Source: G963665185 sp049723905
Lineage (GTDB): Bacteria; Desulfobacterota; Desulfovibrionia; Desulfovibrionales; Desulfovibrionaceae
Length of the DNA: 64,000 nucleotides
Assembly: GCF_049723905.1 (NCBI RefSeq)
Contig: NZ_JBJKFD010000001.1
Coordinates: 3,720,001 to 3,784,000, forward strand
Reading direction: 5' to 3'
Made by a program: the position numbers and the translations under genes. Position 1 is the first letter of the stretch, and each line of letters begins with the position of its first letter. Of this stretch, positions 9,185 to 17,644 are shown in pieces. Under the pieces are notes generated by a model that saw only the letters and a program-made list of their open reading frames with translations, had not been told where the DNA came from and made no database searches.

Positions 9185-11527
9185 TCAGATGGCTGCGTGT
9201 TCGGTACGTTTGATGATCTCGTCCTGGGTTTCCCTGACCAGACTGGTGAAGTAGGCGCTGAAACCGGAGACGCGAACCACAAGGTCCTTGTGGTTTTCCG
9301 GGTGCTGCTGCGCATCCAAAAGGGTGGCGCGGTCAACGACGTTGAACTGGATTTCGCCGCCGCCCTGTTCCGCATAGGCCTGAATCAGCAGGCGCAGGGC
9401 CAGCTGGTGGCTCGGCTTGTCAAAGAATGACGGGCTGAACTTGATGTCCAGAACCATGCCGTTGGTGGCTGCGGAAAGGTCGGTCTTCAGCAGGGAGTTG
9501 ATAACGGCGGTGGGACCGTTCACGTCCTTGCCCTGCACCGGAGACACGGCGCTTGCCATGGCCTCGCCCCGGCGTTTGCCGTCGGGCAGCGCGCCGGTGT
9601 TGATGCCCATCTTCACGTGGTCTTCCACGGAGTACAGCCCCATCTGCCACTTTCCGCCGCGCGGGTTTTGCATGCCCTTCACAACGGTGTTGGCCGTTTC
9701 CACCAGCTCCGCCATGATCTTGTCCACGGAGTCGATATCGTTGCCGAATTTTGGGCAGTCGTGCTGGATGGCTTCCAGCAGTTCCTCGTGGCCCACAAAG
9801 TCGTCCCGCAGGGCGTTGCGGAAGTCTTCCATGGTGTAGCGTTTCTGCTCGTAAACAAGGGTGCGTATGGCGGCCAGGGAATCCACCACGTTGGGCAGCC
9901 CGCACAGGTTCACGGCGCTGTTGTTGTAGATGGTGCCGCCTGCGGTAACGTCCATGCCCTTTTCAATGCAGCCTTCCATGAGGGTGGAGAGAAAGGGGGT
10001 GGGATAGAACTTGGGCAGGGCCACGTCCAGCCTGTTGATGGACGTCATGGTGAAGTTCAGCTGGGCCTTGAGTTCGTCCTTGTACCAGTTGAGCAGCGCG
10101 TCGAAGCTGTCCAGTTGGTCCAGACGGTTGCCGGTGAACACGGGGAAGGTGTTGTCCGACGTGCCTGTATTCTCCAGGGGGATGCCCTTGTCCACGGCAT
10201 TGCCGATGATTCCGCGGGAATCCTCGCAGTTGCACTTGCCGTCAAAGAGCATGACTTCGAGAATTTTGCCTACGTTCACGCGCAGGGCTTCGGTCTTGCC
10301 GTATTCCCTGCCGGGGCAGCCCATTTCCACACAGCCCACAAGGGCGTAGTTGACGGCGTCTTCATGGCTGTGCCCCATGGCTTCCTTGGCCTGGATGCAG
10401 AAGTCGTCGATGAAGATGGCGGGCAGGCCGATGCCGGTTTGCAGCAGGGCCACGCTTTCCTCCCACAGGTCCGCAGGCATGGACTTATGATAGCGCAGGC
10501 ACAGAAGAGGCTGGTCGTACAGGGTCTTGCGGCTGGACTGCAGCATCATTTTTGTCAGCTCGTTGGAAACGTAGTTGCCCTGTTCGTCCAGGCCGCCAAG
10601 GGTGATGTTCTGATAGCCGTGCAGGGTGATGCCGAATTTGATCCACAAGGCATCGAGAATATCGGCCGCTTCCTCCAGGGTGATGGTTCCGTTGTCCAGA
10701 TCGTTTTGGAAGTACGGGTGGAGGTACTTGTCCATGCGTCCGAAGGAAAAAGAGGCGGGGAAGCCTTCCGCATAGAGCATTTCGTGCGTCAGCCAGATAA
10801 GCTGGATGGCGTCAAAGAACGTTCTGGCGGGGCCGTGGGCAATGTGGCGCAGGGATTCTTCCATCTTTTCAAGGTGCGCCTTGTATTCCGGGTTCCGCGT
10901 CTTCAGCTGGAGCGCGTTGGCATAGTTTGCATACCGCTCAATGTAGGCGGAGGCGGCTTTTTCGCAGATGAGCATGGACTGCAGATGAACCTGCTGTTCC
11001 TTGTCCGCTGTTTCCAGTGCGGTTTCCGTCTGCTCTATCAATCCGTCATAGCCGGTTTTGATCAGCCGTTCGTAGCCTGGGATGATGTGTCCTGTTTCCC
11101 AGTGCTTGTAGAGCCATCTGGAAACGCAGCGGGCAAACGTGCGCATTTCCTCGGCTTCTTTGGAATCCTCGGCAAAGCCGTTGGCAATGCGTCCGGTTTC
11201 GGCTTCTTCCATGGTGTCTATGCCTGCCGGCGGCCTGTAGAGCGGGTCGTAGTCGTCGGGCAGGTTGAAGGGAAACGACGGCTTGTAGGTATAGCGGTAG
11301 GCAAAGCCCGCCAGAATGTCATGTTCGCAGGTGAGGATCTTCTTGTTTTCCAGGAAGTTCTTGAAGCCCATTGCGATCTGAATGCTTCTGTCCTGATCGG
11401 CGAAGTCGGCAAAGGCTTCCTCGTAATGGGGGCGCCTCTTGGGGATTTCCGTCCGGTCGTAATAGTCGTGCCTGCGGTCGGCTATAACCTTTACGCGGTC
11501 GCTTAAAGTTACCTCTTGTGCTGCCAT
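9185..11527 (-). CDS. Glycyl radical enzyme of unassigned substrate
   Basis: A 780-residue member of the pyruvate-formate-lyase/diol-dehydratase superfamily. The active-site thiyl motif GCVE is present (Cys399, Glu401), as is the C-terminal glycyl radical loop VRVSGFSAYF with Gly755. The start ATG follows GGAAGGAT. It lies 60 bp downstream of its activase in the same operon. Family relatives include choline, isethionate and dihydroxypropanesulfonate lyases and glycerol, propanediol and hydroxyproline dehydratases. By my alignment the residue four before the conserved Gln242 is Phe238, where isethionate lyase is expected to have arginine, so I do not call it a sulfonate lyase. The linked TRAP transporter suggests an anionic substrate. 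An extra cysteine (Cys404) near the active site is unusual. The enzyme should be oxygen-sensitive. Confidence 0.88.
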   Translation of the reverse strand: MAAQEVTLSDRVKVIADRRHDYYDRTEIPKRRPHYEEAFADFADQDRSIQIAMGFKNFLENKKILTCEHDILAGFAYRYTYKPSFPFNLPDDYDPLYRPPAGIDTMEEAETGRIANGFAEDSKEAEEMRTFARCVSRWLYKHWETGHIIPGYERLIKTGYDGLIEQTETALETADKEQQVHLQSMLICEKAASAYIERYANYANALQLKTRNPEYKAHLEKMEESLRHIAHGPARTFFDAIQLIWLTHEMLYAEGFPASFSFGRMDKYLHPYFQNDLDNGTITLEEAADILDALWIKFGITLHGYQNITLGGLDEQGNYVSNELTKMMLQSSRKTLYDQPLLCLRYHKSMPADLWEESVALLQTGIGLPAIFIDDFCIQAKEAMGHSHEDAVNYALVGCVEMGCPGREYGKTEALRVNVGKILEVMLFDGKCNCEDSRGIIGNAVDKGIPLENTGTSDNTFPVFTGNRLDQLDSFDALLNWYKDELKAQLNFTMTSINRLDVALPKFYPTPFLSTLMEGCIEKGMDVTAGGTIYNNSAVNLCGLPNVVDSLAAIRTLVYEQKRYTMEDFRNALRDDFVGHEELLEAIQHDCPKFGNDIDSVDKIMAELVETANTVVKGMQNPRGGKWQMGLYSVEDHVKMGINTGALPDGKRRGEAMASAVSPVQGKDVNGPTAVINSLLKTDLSAATNGMVLDIKFSPSFFDKPSHQLALRLLIQAYAEQGGGEIQFNVVDRATLLDAQQHPENHKDLVVRVSGFSAYFTSLVRETQDEIIKRTEHAAI

Positions 11528-11587
11528 GGTCTTATCCTTCCATTAAAAGAATGTTTCTCGCGATATATGGTCAACCGGCCTTCCCGC

Positions 11588-12487
11588 TCAGGAAATCCTG
11601 GCGTTGAGGCCCAGCTGAAGATAGCAATGCAGAGCCTCTTCCATGATCTCGTCATGGGGGGAAGCGTACTGCGCATAGTCGTATGCAATGCCGAGGGCGT
11701 CGTACTTGCCCACCCCGTAGGTGTGGTAGGGGAGCAGTTCGACGAGCCCGGGGCGGGAAAGGGAGGCGATGAACCGTGCAATGCGCTCCTGTTCCTGCAA
11801 ATCGTCGTTAAAGGAGGGGATTACGGGAACGCGTATGGTGTATTCCGCACCCGCCGCGTCGAGTTTGCGCAGGTTTTCCAGAATCAGTCCGTTCTCCACC
11901 TGTGTCCAACGTTTGTGCAGGGCGCTGGTAAAGCACTTCACATCAAACAGAAAGAGCGAGATATGGGGCAACACCCTGTCGTAGTTTGCAAAAGGAACGT
12001 TGCCTGCGGTGTCGAGCGCCGTATGGATTCCGTCCTCGCGGCACAGCCTGGCTGTTTCGCGGATGAAGTCGGGCTTCAGCGCCGGTTCCCCGCCGGAAAA
12101 GGTCACGCCGCCACCGGTCTTGAAATAGGCCCGGTCCTTTATGAGTTCCAGGAACAGTTCGTCCGGTTCGTACATCCGGCCAATCAGCTTGAGGGCGCTT
12201 TTCCGGCAGACCGAAGCGCATTTTCCGCAGGCCTTGCACAGGGCGCGGTCGAAAATGTGGGTGTCGCCTTCCAGGCGCTGGGCACCGTTGGGGCAGACCG
12301 CCACGCACTTTCCGCAGGATGCGCAGTTTTGAGCCGCAAACTGCAGTATGGGCGACATATTCAGGCTTTCCGGATTATGGCACCAAGCGCAGCGGAGGTT
12401 GCAGCCCTTCATAAAGACCGTGGTGCGAATACCCGGTCCGTCATCCAGGGAAAAGCGTTGTATGTTGCTGACAAGCTCGGGGGCCAT
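11588..12487 (-). CDS. Glycyl radical enzyme activating enzyme (radical SAM)
   Basis: A 299-residue radical-SAM activase that installs the glycyl radical on the enzyme encoded just downstream. The radical SAM cluster motif CX3CX2C is CNLRCAWC (Cys29, 33, 36). It is followed by an inserted pair of ferredoxin-like [4Fe-4S] motifs, CASCGKCVAVCP (55-66) and CKACGKCASVCR (84-95), typical of the class that serves diol-dehydratase-type enzymes rather than PFL. The SAM-binding GGE motif is in FSGGEPAL. ATG 12487 is chosen because AAGGA lies seven bases upstream; the longer frame adds 22 unconserved residues that overlap the promoter. It is first in the operon, 35 bases from a strong sigma-70-like promoter with an embedded operator. 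Confidence 0.92.
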   Translation of the reverse strand: MAPELVSNIQRFSLDDGPGIRTTVFMKGCNLRCAWCHNPESLNMSPILQFAAQNCASCGKCVAVCPNGAQRLEGDTHIFDRALCKACGKCASVCRKSALKLIGRMYEPDELFLELIKDRAYFKTGGGVTFSGGEPALKPDFIRETARLCREDGIHTALDTAGNVPFANYDRVLPHISLFLFDVKCFTSALHKRWTQVENGLILENLRKLDAAGAEYTIRVPVIPSFNDDLQEQERIARFIASLSRPGLVELLPYHTYGVGKYDALGIAYDYAQYASPHDEIMEEALHCYLQLGLNARIS

Positions 12488-12521
12488 GGAATGTTCCTTT
12501 TTCATTGATCTCGTAGCCGCT

Positions 12522-12550
12522 ATTATTCCAGCTGGTATATCAGTTGTCAA
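12522..12550 (-). promoter_or_regulatory. Promoter-operator of the glycyl radical enzyme operon
   Basis: On the minus strand: TTGACA, a 17-base spacer ACTGATATACCAGCTGG, then AATAAT, ending about 35 bases before the activase ATG. The spacer holds the imperfect palindrome CTGATATACCAG. The same layout occurs upstream of the TRAP operon at 16156-16184, differing mostly by transitions, so one regulator (most likely the linked GntR/FCD protein) probably binds both. Confidence 0.75.
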
Positions 12551-12635
12551 CAAAATCCACCTTTCTTCCCCGCAAAGAATTTCTTGTGTTTGCGGGCGGG
12601 CTGTATGTCGTAATGTACTGAACTTATGCGTATTG

Positions 12636-12668
12636 TCCGCCAGCGAATGTTGAGCAAACGCTGGCGGA
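12636..12668 (-). terminator. Strong hairpin after the TRAP operon
   Basis: Perfect 10-bp inverted repeat TCCGCCAGCG / CGCTGGCGGA about 25 bases past the dctM-like stop. No T-run follows on the minus strand, so it may protect the 3' end or act as a Rho-dependent stop rather than as a classical terminator. Confidence 0.5.
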
Positions 12669-12692
12669 TCGTATGTGCCTGCGTATATCCCG

Positions 12693-13973
12693 TTAGTTGA
12701 ACAGCGACGGAATAAACAACGATATGGCCGGGATGTAGGTCACCAGCAAAACAACAACGATGTTTGCCACCAGGAACGGGAGTATGGCCCGGCTTATCTT
12801 TTCCATGGGCGAACCCGAAATGATGGATGCGGCAAACAGGCAGCAGCCGACCGGCGGTGTGGCAACACCGGTGATGAGGTTGACGCTCATGAACAGACCG
12901 GCCTGCAGCGGATCGATATGCAGCATCTGGAACAGCGGCATGAACACGGGCGTGACGATCATGATGGCGGGGATGCTGTCCATGAACATGCCCAGAACAA
13001 ACAGCAGCAGGTTGATCATGATCAGGATCTGCCATTTGGCGGCAGAGCTTTCGGCAAGCATGCTGGCAAAGAGCTGGGGCGCCTGCTCGTTGGACAGAGC
13101 CCAGCCGAAAAGGGCGGCCGCGGCAATGATGATGGACACGCTGCCGGTTTCCACTGCCGATTCCTTGATAACGCCGATGAGCCGCTTGAAGGTAAGTGTC
13201 TTGTAGGTGAACATGGCGATTATTGCGGCATAGAATGCCGCAATGACAGCCGCCTCGGTGGGGCTGACAATGCCGAACATGATGCCGCCCAGAACGATGA
13301 GGGGCAGCAGCAAGGCGAGTATGGCTTCCCGGACAATGGTCACCTTTTCCGAAAAGGCGATATCCTCGGTGCGCTGGGGAAGGTCGTGTTTGATGGCGTG
13401 GAATTTGACCACGGCCATTTGCGACAGGCCGACGAGCAGCCCTGGAATGGCACCGGCAAGAAACATGTCGCGGATGGAAACCTGGGCAATGGAGCCGTAG
13501 ATGATGAACATGAGGCTGGGGGGAATAATGGGGCCCATGGTGGAGGAAGCGGCCGTGACGGCTGCGCTGAACCTGCGGGAGTAGCCCTTGGAAACCATGG
13601 ACGGGATAAGAATGGAGCCGATGGCGGTGGTGTCCGATACGGCTGTGCCGGTGATGCCGCCAAAAAGCATGCTGACCACGATGTTGACGTAGGCGAGGTT
13701 GCCTTTCACCTTGCCGACGAGCATGTCCGCAACCCGGATGAGCCTGTCGCTGATGCCTGCCTCGGCCATGATCTTCCCTGCCAGGATAAAGAAGGGAATG
13801 GCCAGCAGAACAAAGGAGTCGAAGGTTCGCAGCAGGCGGACGATGACGATGTTCATGGGCACGTCCACGCCTATGTAATAAATCAGCGTGGAGGCAAGCA
13901 GGGCGAACGGGATGGGTATCCTGATCGCCATCAGGACAAAAAACAATATGATCATTAGAATGATGAATAGCAT
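12693..13973 (-). CDS. dctM: TRAP transporter large permease (DctM)
   Basis: A 426-residue protein, the normal length for DctM, with about 12 hydrophobic helices. Family segments are visible: PFFILAGKIMAEAGI, MLFGGITGTAVSDTTAIGSI, the MGPIIPPSLMFIIYG loop and PPVGCCLFAAS near the end. DctM forms the sodium-coupled membrane domain with DctQ and takes substrate from the DctP protein. ATG 13973 begins the first membrane helix, and the longer frame adds 20 residues without family character. It is last in the dctP-Q-M operon. A hairpin in the 140-base gap before it may tune its expression relative to dctQ. Confidence 0.92.
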   Translation of the reverse strand: MLFIILMIILFFVLMAIRIPIPFALLASTLIYYIGVDVPMNIVIVRLLRTFDSFVLLAIPFFILAGKIMAEAGISDRLIRVADMLVGKVKGNLAYVNIVVSMLFGGITGTAVSDTTAIGSILIPSMVSKGYSRRFSAAVTAASSTMGPIIPPSLMFIIYGSIAQVSIRDMFLAGAIPGLLVGLSQMAVVKFHAIKHDLPQRTEDIAFSEKVTIVREAILALLLPLIVLGGIMFGIVSPTEAAVIAAFYAAIIAMFTYKTLTFKRLIGVIKESAVETGSVSIIIAAAALFGWALSNEQAPQLFASMLAESSAAKWQILIMINLLLFVLGMFMDSIPAIMIVTPVFMPLFQMLHIDPLQAGLFMSVNLITGVATPPVGCCLFAASIISGSPMEKISRAILPFLVANIVVVLLVTYIPAISLFIPSLFN

Positions 13974-14079
13974 GGTTGGTGTCGCGTCCGTTAAGTTCGT
14001 TGAATTAAAAATGCAGCAGTACATGCGGCACATAACTTGGTGGGCCTAGCCCGCCATGCGCCGCACAAGGCGGCGGTCA

Positions 14080-14110
14080 TCCGCAAAATACGTATTTTGT
14101 ATTTTGCGGA
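14080..14110 (-). other. Intercistronic hairpin between dctQ and dctM
   Basis: Perfect 11-bp inverted repeat TCCGCAAAATA / TATTTTGCGGA with a nine-base loop, lying in the gap after the dctQ stop. It probably affects mRNA stability or partial termination inside the operon. Confidence 0.55.
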
Positions 14111-14117
14111 CATCACG

Positions 14118-14633
14118 CTAGATGCTCTTCCTTCTTTTCATGGCAGCCAGCTGCTGAAAAATATAAAGAACCATGATGATGGCGAATGCCGGCACGACAA
14201 GGTAGACCACCCCCATAGAAAGCCATGGGATGATGGGCGGATGCACCTGCCACATGGATACAACGTGCTCGTATCCATACACCGTCAGGATCGCACAGAG
14301 AAAAAGCATCACACCGTAATGCAGCAAGTCGAAAATTACTCTGGTCTTTGCGGACACGCGTTCGTAAATCATGTCTATCTGCGCATGTCCGCCTTCAAGA
14401 TATGAAACAGCAGTGCCGAGAAGCACTATGTGGATATAGGCATATCTGGAGACGATGCTCGACCAGGAGATGGGGGCGTGGAATGCATATCGAAGCACGA
14501 TATTGAGGCCAAGGATAAGCCCCATCCCAATGAACAGGAGCAGCATGTAGGCGTTGGCGATCTTTTTGGCCAGCTGGACGACATTTTCCAAAATCCCGTT
14601 GGATTCTTCGCTGTTGTATTTGCTTATTTCCAT
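14118..14633 (-). CDS. dctQ: TRAP transporter small permease (DctQ)
   Basis: A 171-residue protein with four hydrophobic helices, starting near residues 28-48 (AYMLLLFIGMGLILGLNIVLR). It has the family sequence WSSIVSRYAYIHIVLLGTAVSYLEGGHAQIDMIYERV, given here only as a region (about residues 57-95), where the WxxExxRY-like and GHxxID elements are seen. DctQ binds DctM and is required for function. It lies between the DctP gene and dctM, with gaps of 139 and about 144 bases. Both gaps contain stable hairpins. Confidence 0.88.
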   Translation of the reverse strand: MEISKYNSEESNGILENVVQLAKKIANAYMLLLFIGMGLILGLNIVLRYAFHAPISWSSIVSRYAYIHIVLLGTAVSYLEGGHAQIDMIYERVSAKTRVIFDLLHYGVMLFLCAILTVYGYEHVVSMWQVHPPIIPWLSMGVVYLVVPAFAIIMVLYIFQQLAAMKRRKSI

Positions 14634-14716
14634 TTCTCGCCGTCCTCGAACGTTTTGGGGGATCTTTTCCGGAAGACCTTTTGGGAGGTTGCTGGGAAGC
14701 TGCGGAAAACTCTTTT

Positions 14717-14745
14717 GCAGCGCCCCCTATGCAAGAGGGCGCTGC
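14717..14745 (-). other. Intercistronic hairpin after dctP
   Basis: Perfect nine-bp GC-rich inverted repeat GCAGCGCCC / GGGCGCTGC directly downstream of the binding-protein gene. Such hairpins commonly let the abundant periplasmic binding protein be made in excess over the permease. That role is inferred. Confidence 0.55.
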
Positions 14746-14772
14746 GTATCGTCATGCAGATTCGTCTCTGGA

Positions 14773-15813
14773 TTACTTCTTGTACGCTTCAGGCATTCTT
14801 GTTTCGGGGTCCAGGTACTGGATTTCGTTGTACCATTTTTCCCACTTGGGGTATTTTTTGAACCATTCCGTGTACACTTCCTGTGAAGCTTCCTTGAAAG
14901 GCGTGGTGTCGGGGTAGGTGATGGTGCTTCCGGCTTTCTTGGCCTTGGCAATGGCGGCGTCTTCACGCGCATACTGCCAGGCATCGGTCAGCTCGATGGC
15001 TTCGTTGGCCACGGAGCGGACAAGCTCTTTTTGTTCGGCGGAAAGCTTGTTCCAGGTAACCGGGGAAATGAAGAGCACCTTCTGCGTCCACATCTGCTTC
15101 AGGATGGCGTAGTTGCTGACAACTTCGCTCATCTTGAAGATATCGTTGCAGTAAACGCCCATGTCGTCCGCATCCACCAGGCCGGTCTGCAGGGAGGTGT
15201 ACAGTTCGTCCCAGTCCGTAGGGGTAACGGAGAAGCCGAACTTCTTGTAGATGGACACAAACAGGGGGTTCTGCATGCAGCGGAGCTTGACTCCCTTGGC
15301 ATCGGCAATGGAATTGATGGGCTTGGTGCTGGCAATGGCGAAGCCGTTGCAGTCGGAGTAGATGCCCAGGGCGATCATGCCCGTCTTTTTCTCAAGACCG
15401 GCCAGAATGTTTTTGACCACGTCGGACTGCCGAGCCACCATGTAGTGGGCGTGGCTCTTGAACAGGTAGGGCATCTGAAGGAACTGGATGTCTTCGTCGA
15501 AACCGGCAATGTGCCCGGCGGAGTTGGTGTCCATGTCCACGGTGCCGGATTTTACAAATTCCATGGCTTCGGATTCGCTGTGGGTCAGCGTGCCGGGGTA
15601 GATTTTAACCTTGATGGCGCCGTTGGTCTTTTCTTCGATAAGCTTCTTGAATGTTTCGCCAAGCAGCTGGTCCGCATCGTAGGCATTGTTCTGGTGCGAA
15701 AATTTGATGGTGACGGTGTCGCTGGCCTGGGCGGGTGCAGCGGCACTCAGCACGACCATGGAAAACATTGCCAAAAGACAAATCGCTTTGGTGCACATTT
15801 TTGCAGCGGGCAT
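14773..15813 (-). CDS. dctP: TRAP transporter periplasmic solute-binding protein (DctP)
   Basis: A 346-residue secreted binding protein. A Sec signal peptide (about residues 1-30, ending APAQA) precedes the mature DctP fold. The conserved substrate-clamping region is GVKLRCMQNPLFVSIYKKFG (about 174-193), whose Arg normally forms a salt bridge with a carboxylate, or in some members a sulfonate. The start follows AGGAGGAT. It is the first gene of the dctP-Q-M operon. The operon shares a promoter-operator type with the glycyl radical enzyme operon, so the bound anion is probably that enzyme's substrate or a precursor. Confidence 0.9.
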   Translation of the reverse strand: MPAAKMCTKAICLLAMFSMVVLSAAAPAQASDTVTIKFSHQNNAYDADQLLGETFKKLIEEKTNGAIKVKIYPGTLTHSESEAMEFVKSGTVDMDTNSAGHIAGFDEDIQFLQMPYLFKSHAHYMVARQSDVVKNILAGLEKKTGMIALGIYSDCNGFAIASTKPINSIADAKGVKLRCMQNPLFVSIYKKFGFSVTPTDWDELYTSLQTGLVDADDMGVYCNDIFKMSEVVSNYAILKQMWTQKVLFISPVTWNKLSAEQKELVRSVANEAIELTDAWQYAREDAAIAKAKKAGSTITYPDTTPFKEASQEVYTEWFKKYPKWEKWYNEIQYLDPETRMPEAYKK

Positions 15814-16155
15814 AATTGTTCATCCTCCTTCGTAAACCATACGTTGAAATTGATCCCAAAGGCAGCTGCATTTCGTTTTTCGAGCTGTTCTGGGATTTGG
15901 CCGGAAGCACGCAATGCCCAAAAAAGATCTTGTTACATCTGCTTCGGCCTGTTGCCGGGGGCTTGGAGAGTGGACAACCGCTCTTTCCGTTGCTTGTCGG
16001 TTTCCCAGCTGTTGGGCGATTTGCAACGGTGGCACAAGCGGGTGGCCCTCTCTCTGGTCAAGATTTCGGAAAAACAACTCTTTCTCTTTTCTTTGACCGC
16101 TTGTCGCTGCCGAACCTGTTGCTTTTTTTCTCGTTTTTCGGCGTCGACGACTTTT
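15814..16155 (-). other. Long 5' leader of the TRAP operon, no supported gene
   Basis: About 340 bases separate the predicted promoter from the dctP start. Frames here have no convincing ribosome binding site or known protein pattern. No known riboswitch class was recognised by eye. Confidence 0.4.
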
Positions 16156-16184
16156 GGAATACCAACTAGTACACCAGTCGTCAA
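16156..16184 (-). promoter_or_regulatory. Promoter-operator of the TRAP operon
   Basis: On the minus strand: TTGACG, a 17-base spacer ACTGGTGTACTAGTTGG, then TATTCC. It aligns without gaps to the promoter at 12522-12550. The spacer palindrome CTGGTGTACTAG has the half-site pattern (TGGT...ACCA-like) typical of FadR/GntR operators. It lies between dctP and the divergent gntR gene. Confidence 0.72.
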
Positions 16185-16672
16185 TGTGGATATTAAACAA
16201 AAATGAAAATTAAAAGAGAAAAATGCGGGGATATTTACACATAATATAACGTTTTAGAAAAATGAGTCGGGCTGATATGGGGATCTCCGCAAGTTTTTAT
16301 TCAAAAAAATCAAATTCAACAAAAGCAGGGAAGGTCGTGATTTGAGCCTGGAGCTTGCTATGAAGGCCCACTTTGGATATTTTCCTCAATATTTTGTTCG
16401 TTGACGGGATAGTTTTTCGGTTGCACCCGTATATTTTTTCTCCGAAATATAGGGATGTGAAATATGGGCCGTGTCCACCTTTGAGGGCATAACCGTCCTG
16501 CCTGTTGCCGATTGGCAAACAACGGTTTCTACAGTGTGTTATGTTGGTGGTCTGTGCGATTGCGCCGGGCTGAAAGAAGATCGGATTATGTATTTCTTGC
16601 CATGTGGGCCATGTGCTGCACTTTGGGCAAGCTAATACCAAAGGTAGTTACAAAACGGTGGCAATACGGGTT

Positions 16673-17326
16673 ATGACCAAAGATAAGCAAAGAGTGTACG
16701 AGGCGCTGAAGTATAGGATCATCACCCAGGAGCTTGCGCCCGGGGCGCCCCTTAAAGACAAGGATGTCATGGAGGAGTACGGCATTGGCCGTACCCCTTT
16801 GCGTGAAGTCTTCCTGCAGCTGCAAAACGAAGGGTTGATCAAGCGTGTGCCGCGTTCGGGAACCTGGGTTGCGCCCATGGATTTTCGTGTTCTCCGGGAA
16901 GTGACGGAAATTCGCGTGGGGCTGGAAGGGATGGCGGGAGAGCTGGCCGCCGAGCGTATCACGGAAGCGCAGATTAAGAGTTTGGAAAAAATTATCGAGG
17001 AAGTGGACGGCCTTCGCGAGCAGAATGCGATGAACGTGGGCGTGCACCTGAAATACGAAGGAGATTTCCACTCCGTGGTGTACGCATCCATCGGCAACCC
17101 CCAGCTGGAAAAACTGCTGCGCGACTACCAAGGCATGGGGGCCAGATTCTGGCATTCGCTCTACTTCAGCCACGAGCACTTGTCCGTGCTTTTTGAAGGG
17201 CACCGCGCCCTGCTGGAGAGCCTGAAAAAACGGGACAAGGTGCAGAGCAAAAAGATTGCCGAAGACCATGTCCGCGAGGTGCTGGACGTGGTGGACCAGC
17301 ACTGTTCCGGCTGGACCCAGAAATAG
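16673..17326 (+). CDS. GntR-family regulator with FCD domain
   Basis: A 217-residue FadR-subfamily repressor/activator. The N-terminal winged helix (about 5-70) includes PGAPLKDKDVMEEYGIGRTP and GLIKRVPRSGTWVA. The C-terminal all-helical FCD domain (about 80-210) has the metal/ligand histidine pattern (FHSVVYA, HEHLSVLFEGHRALLE). FCD regulators usually sense small organic acids. I start at ATG 16673 because the conserved helix begins there; the longer frame adds 23 unconserved residues. It is divergent from the TRAP operon and is the best candidate for binding the paired operators at 12522-12550 and 16156-16184. Confidence 0.88.
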   Translation: MTKDKQRVYEALKYRIITQELAPGAPLKDKDVMEEYGIGRTPLREVFLQLQNEGLIKRVPRSGTWVAPMDFRVLREVTEIRVGLEGMAGELAAERITEAQIKSLEKIIEEVDGLREQNAMNVGVHLKYEGDFHSVVYASIGNPQLEKLLRDYQGMGARFWHSLYFSHEHLSVLFEGHRALLESLKKRDKVQSKKIAEDHVREVLDVVDQHCSGWTQK

Positions 17327-17500
17327 GGGAGGCAAGCCGGAGTCGCCCTGTAGGCGGGGTTCTGCGTTTTTACCCTTTTTTCTGCTGTCCTAAAAAATAC
17401 TGAAATTTTATAGAGTTGGGATTCTGCTGAAAAAAAGGGTTTTTGAGAGAATTGTACCGCCAGCCTTTGTGTGGGCAGCGTTGGCAGCATTTGGGATCTC

Positions 17501-17644
17501 GTTCACTGCCGCGCAGGCAGCTTAGAAAACAACCGCGGTAACGCCGGGGATATCCTGTTCACTGCCGCGCAGGCAGCTTAGAAATTTGTCGTCCCGCACA
17601 ATCTCAATGCCGAACTGTTCACTGCCGCACAGGCAGCTTAGAAA
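17501..17644. CRISPR. Three-repeat CRISPR remnant, type I-F-like repeat, no cas genes
   Basis: Three 28-base repeats lie at 17501-17528, 17557-17584 and 17617-17644. They begin GTTCACTGCCG and end AGGCAGCTTAGAAA, the known subtype I-F repeat form with a short internal hairpin. The first two are identical and the third differs at one base (GCGC to GCAC). The second spacer (17585-17616) is 32 bases, as expected for I-F. The first (17529-17556) is only 28 bases. No cas gene lies in the window. The array is either a decayed remnant or is served in trans. Confidence 0.9.

Noticed and set aside
9617..11506. A 629-codon plus-strand frame opposite the glycyl radical enzyme
   Set aside because: It is antisense to a clear enzyme gene and has no family pattern; its length follows from the codon bias of the real gene.
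9185..11527. Calling the glycyl radical enzyme isethionate sulfite-lyase from its TRAP and Desulfovibrio context
   Set aside because: The residue where that enzyme is expected to carry a sulfonate-binding Arg appears to be Phe238. The context alone is not enough.
15820..16200. A 126-codon minus-strand frame in the TRAP leader
   Set aside because: There is no ribosome binding site and no family, and it begins upstream of the predicted transcription start.
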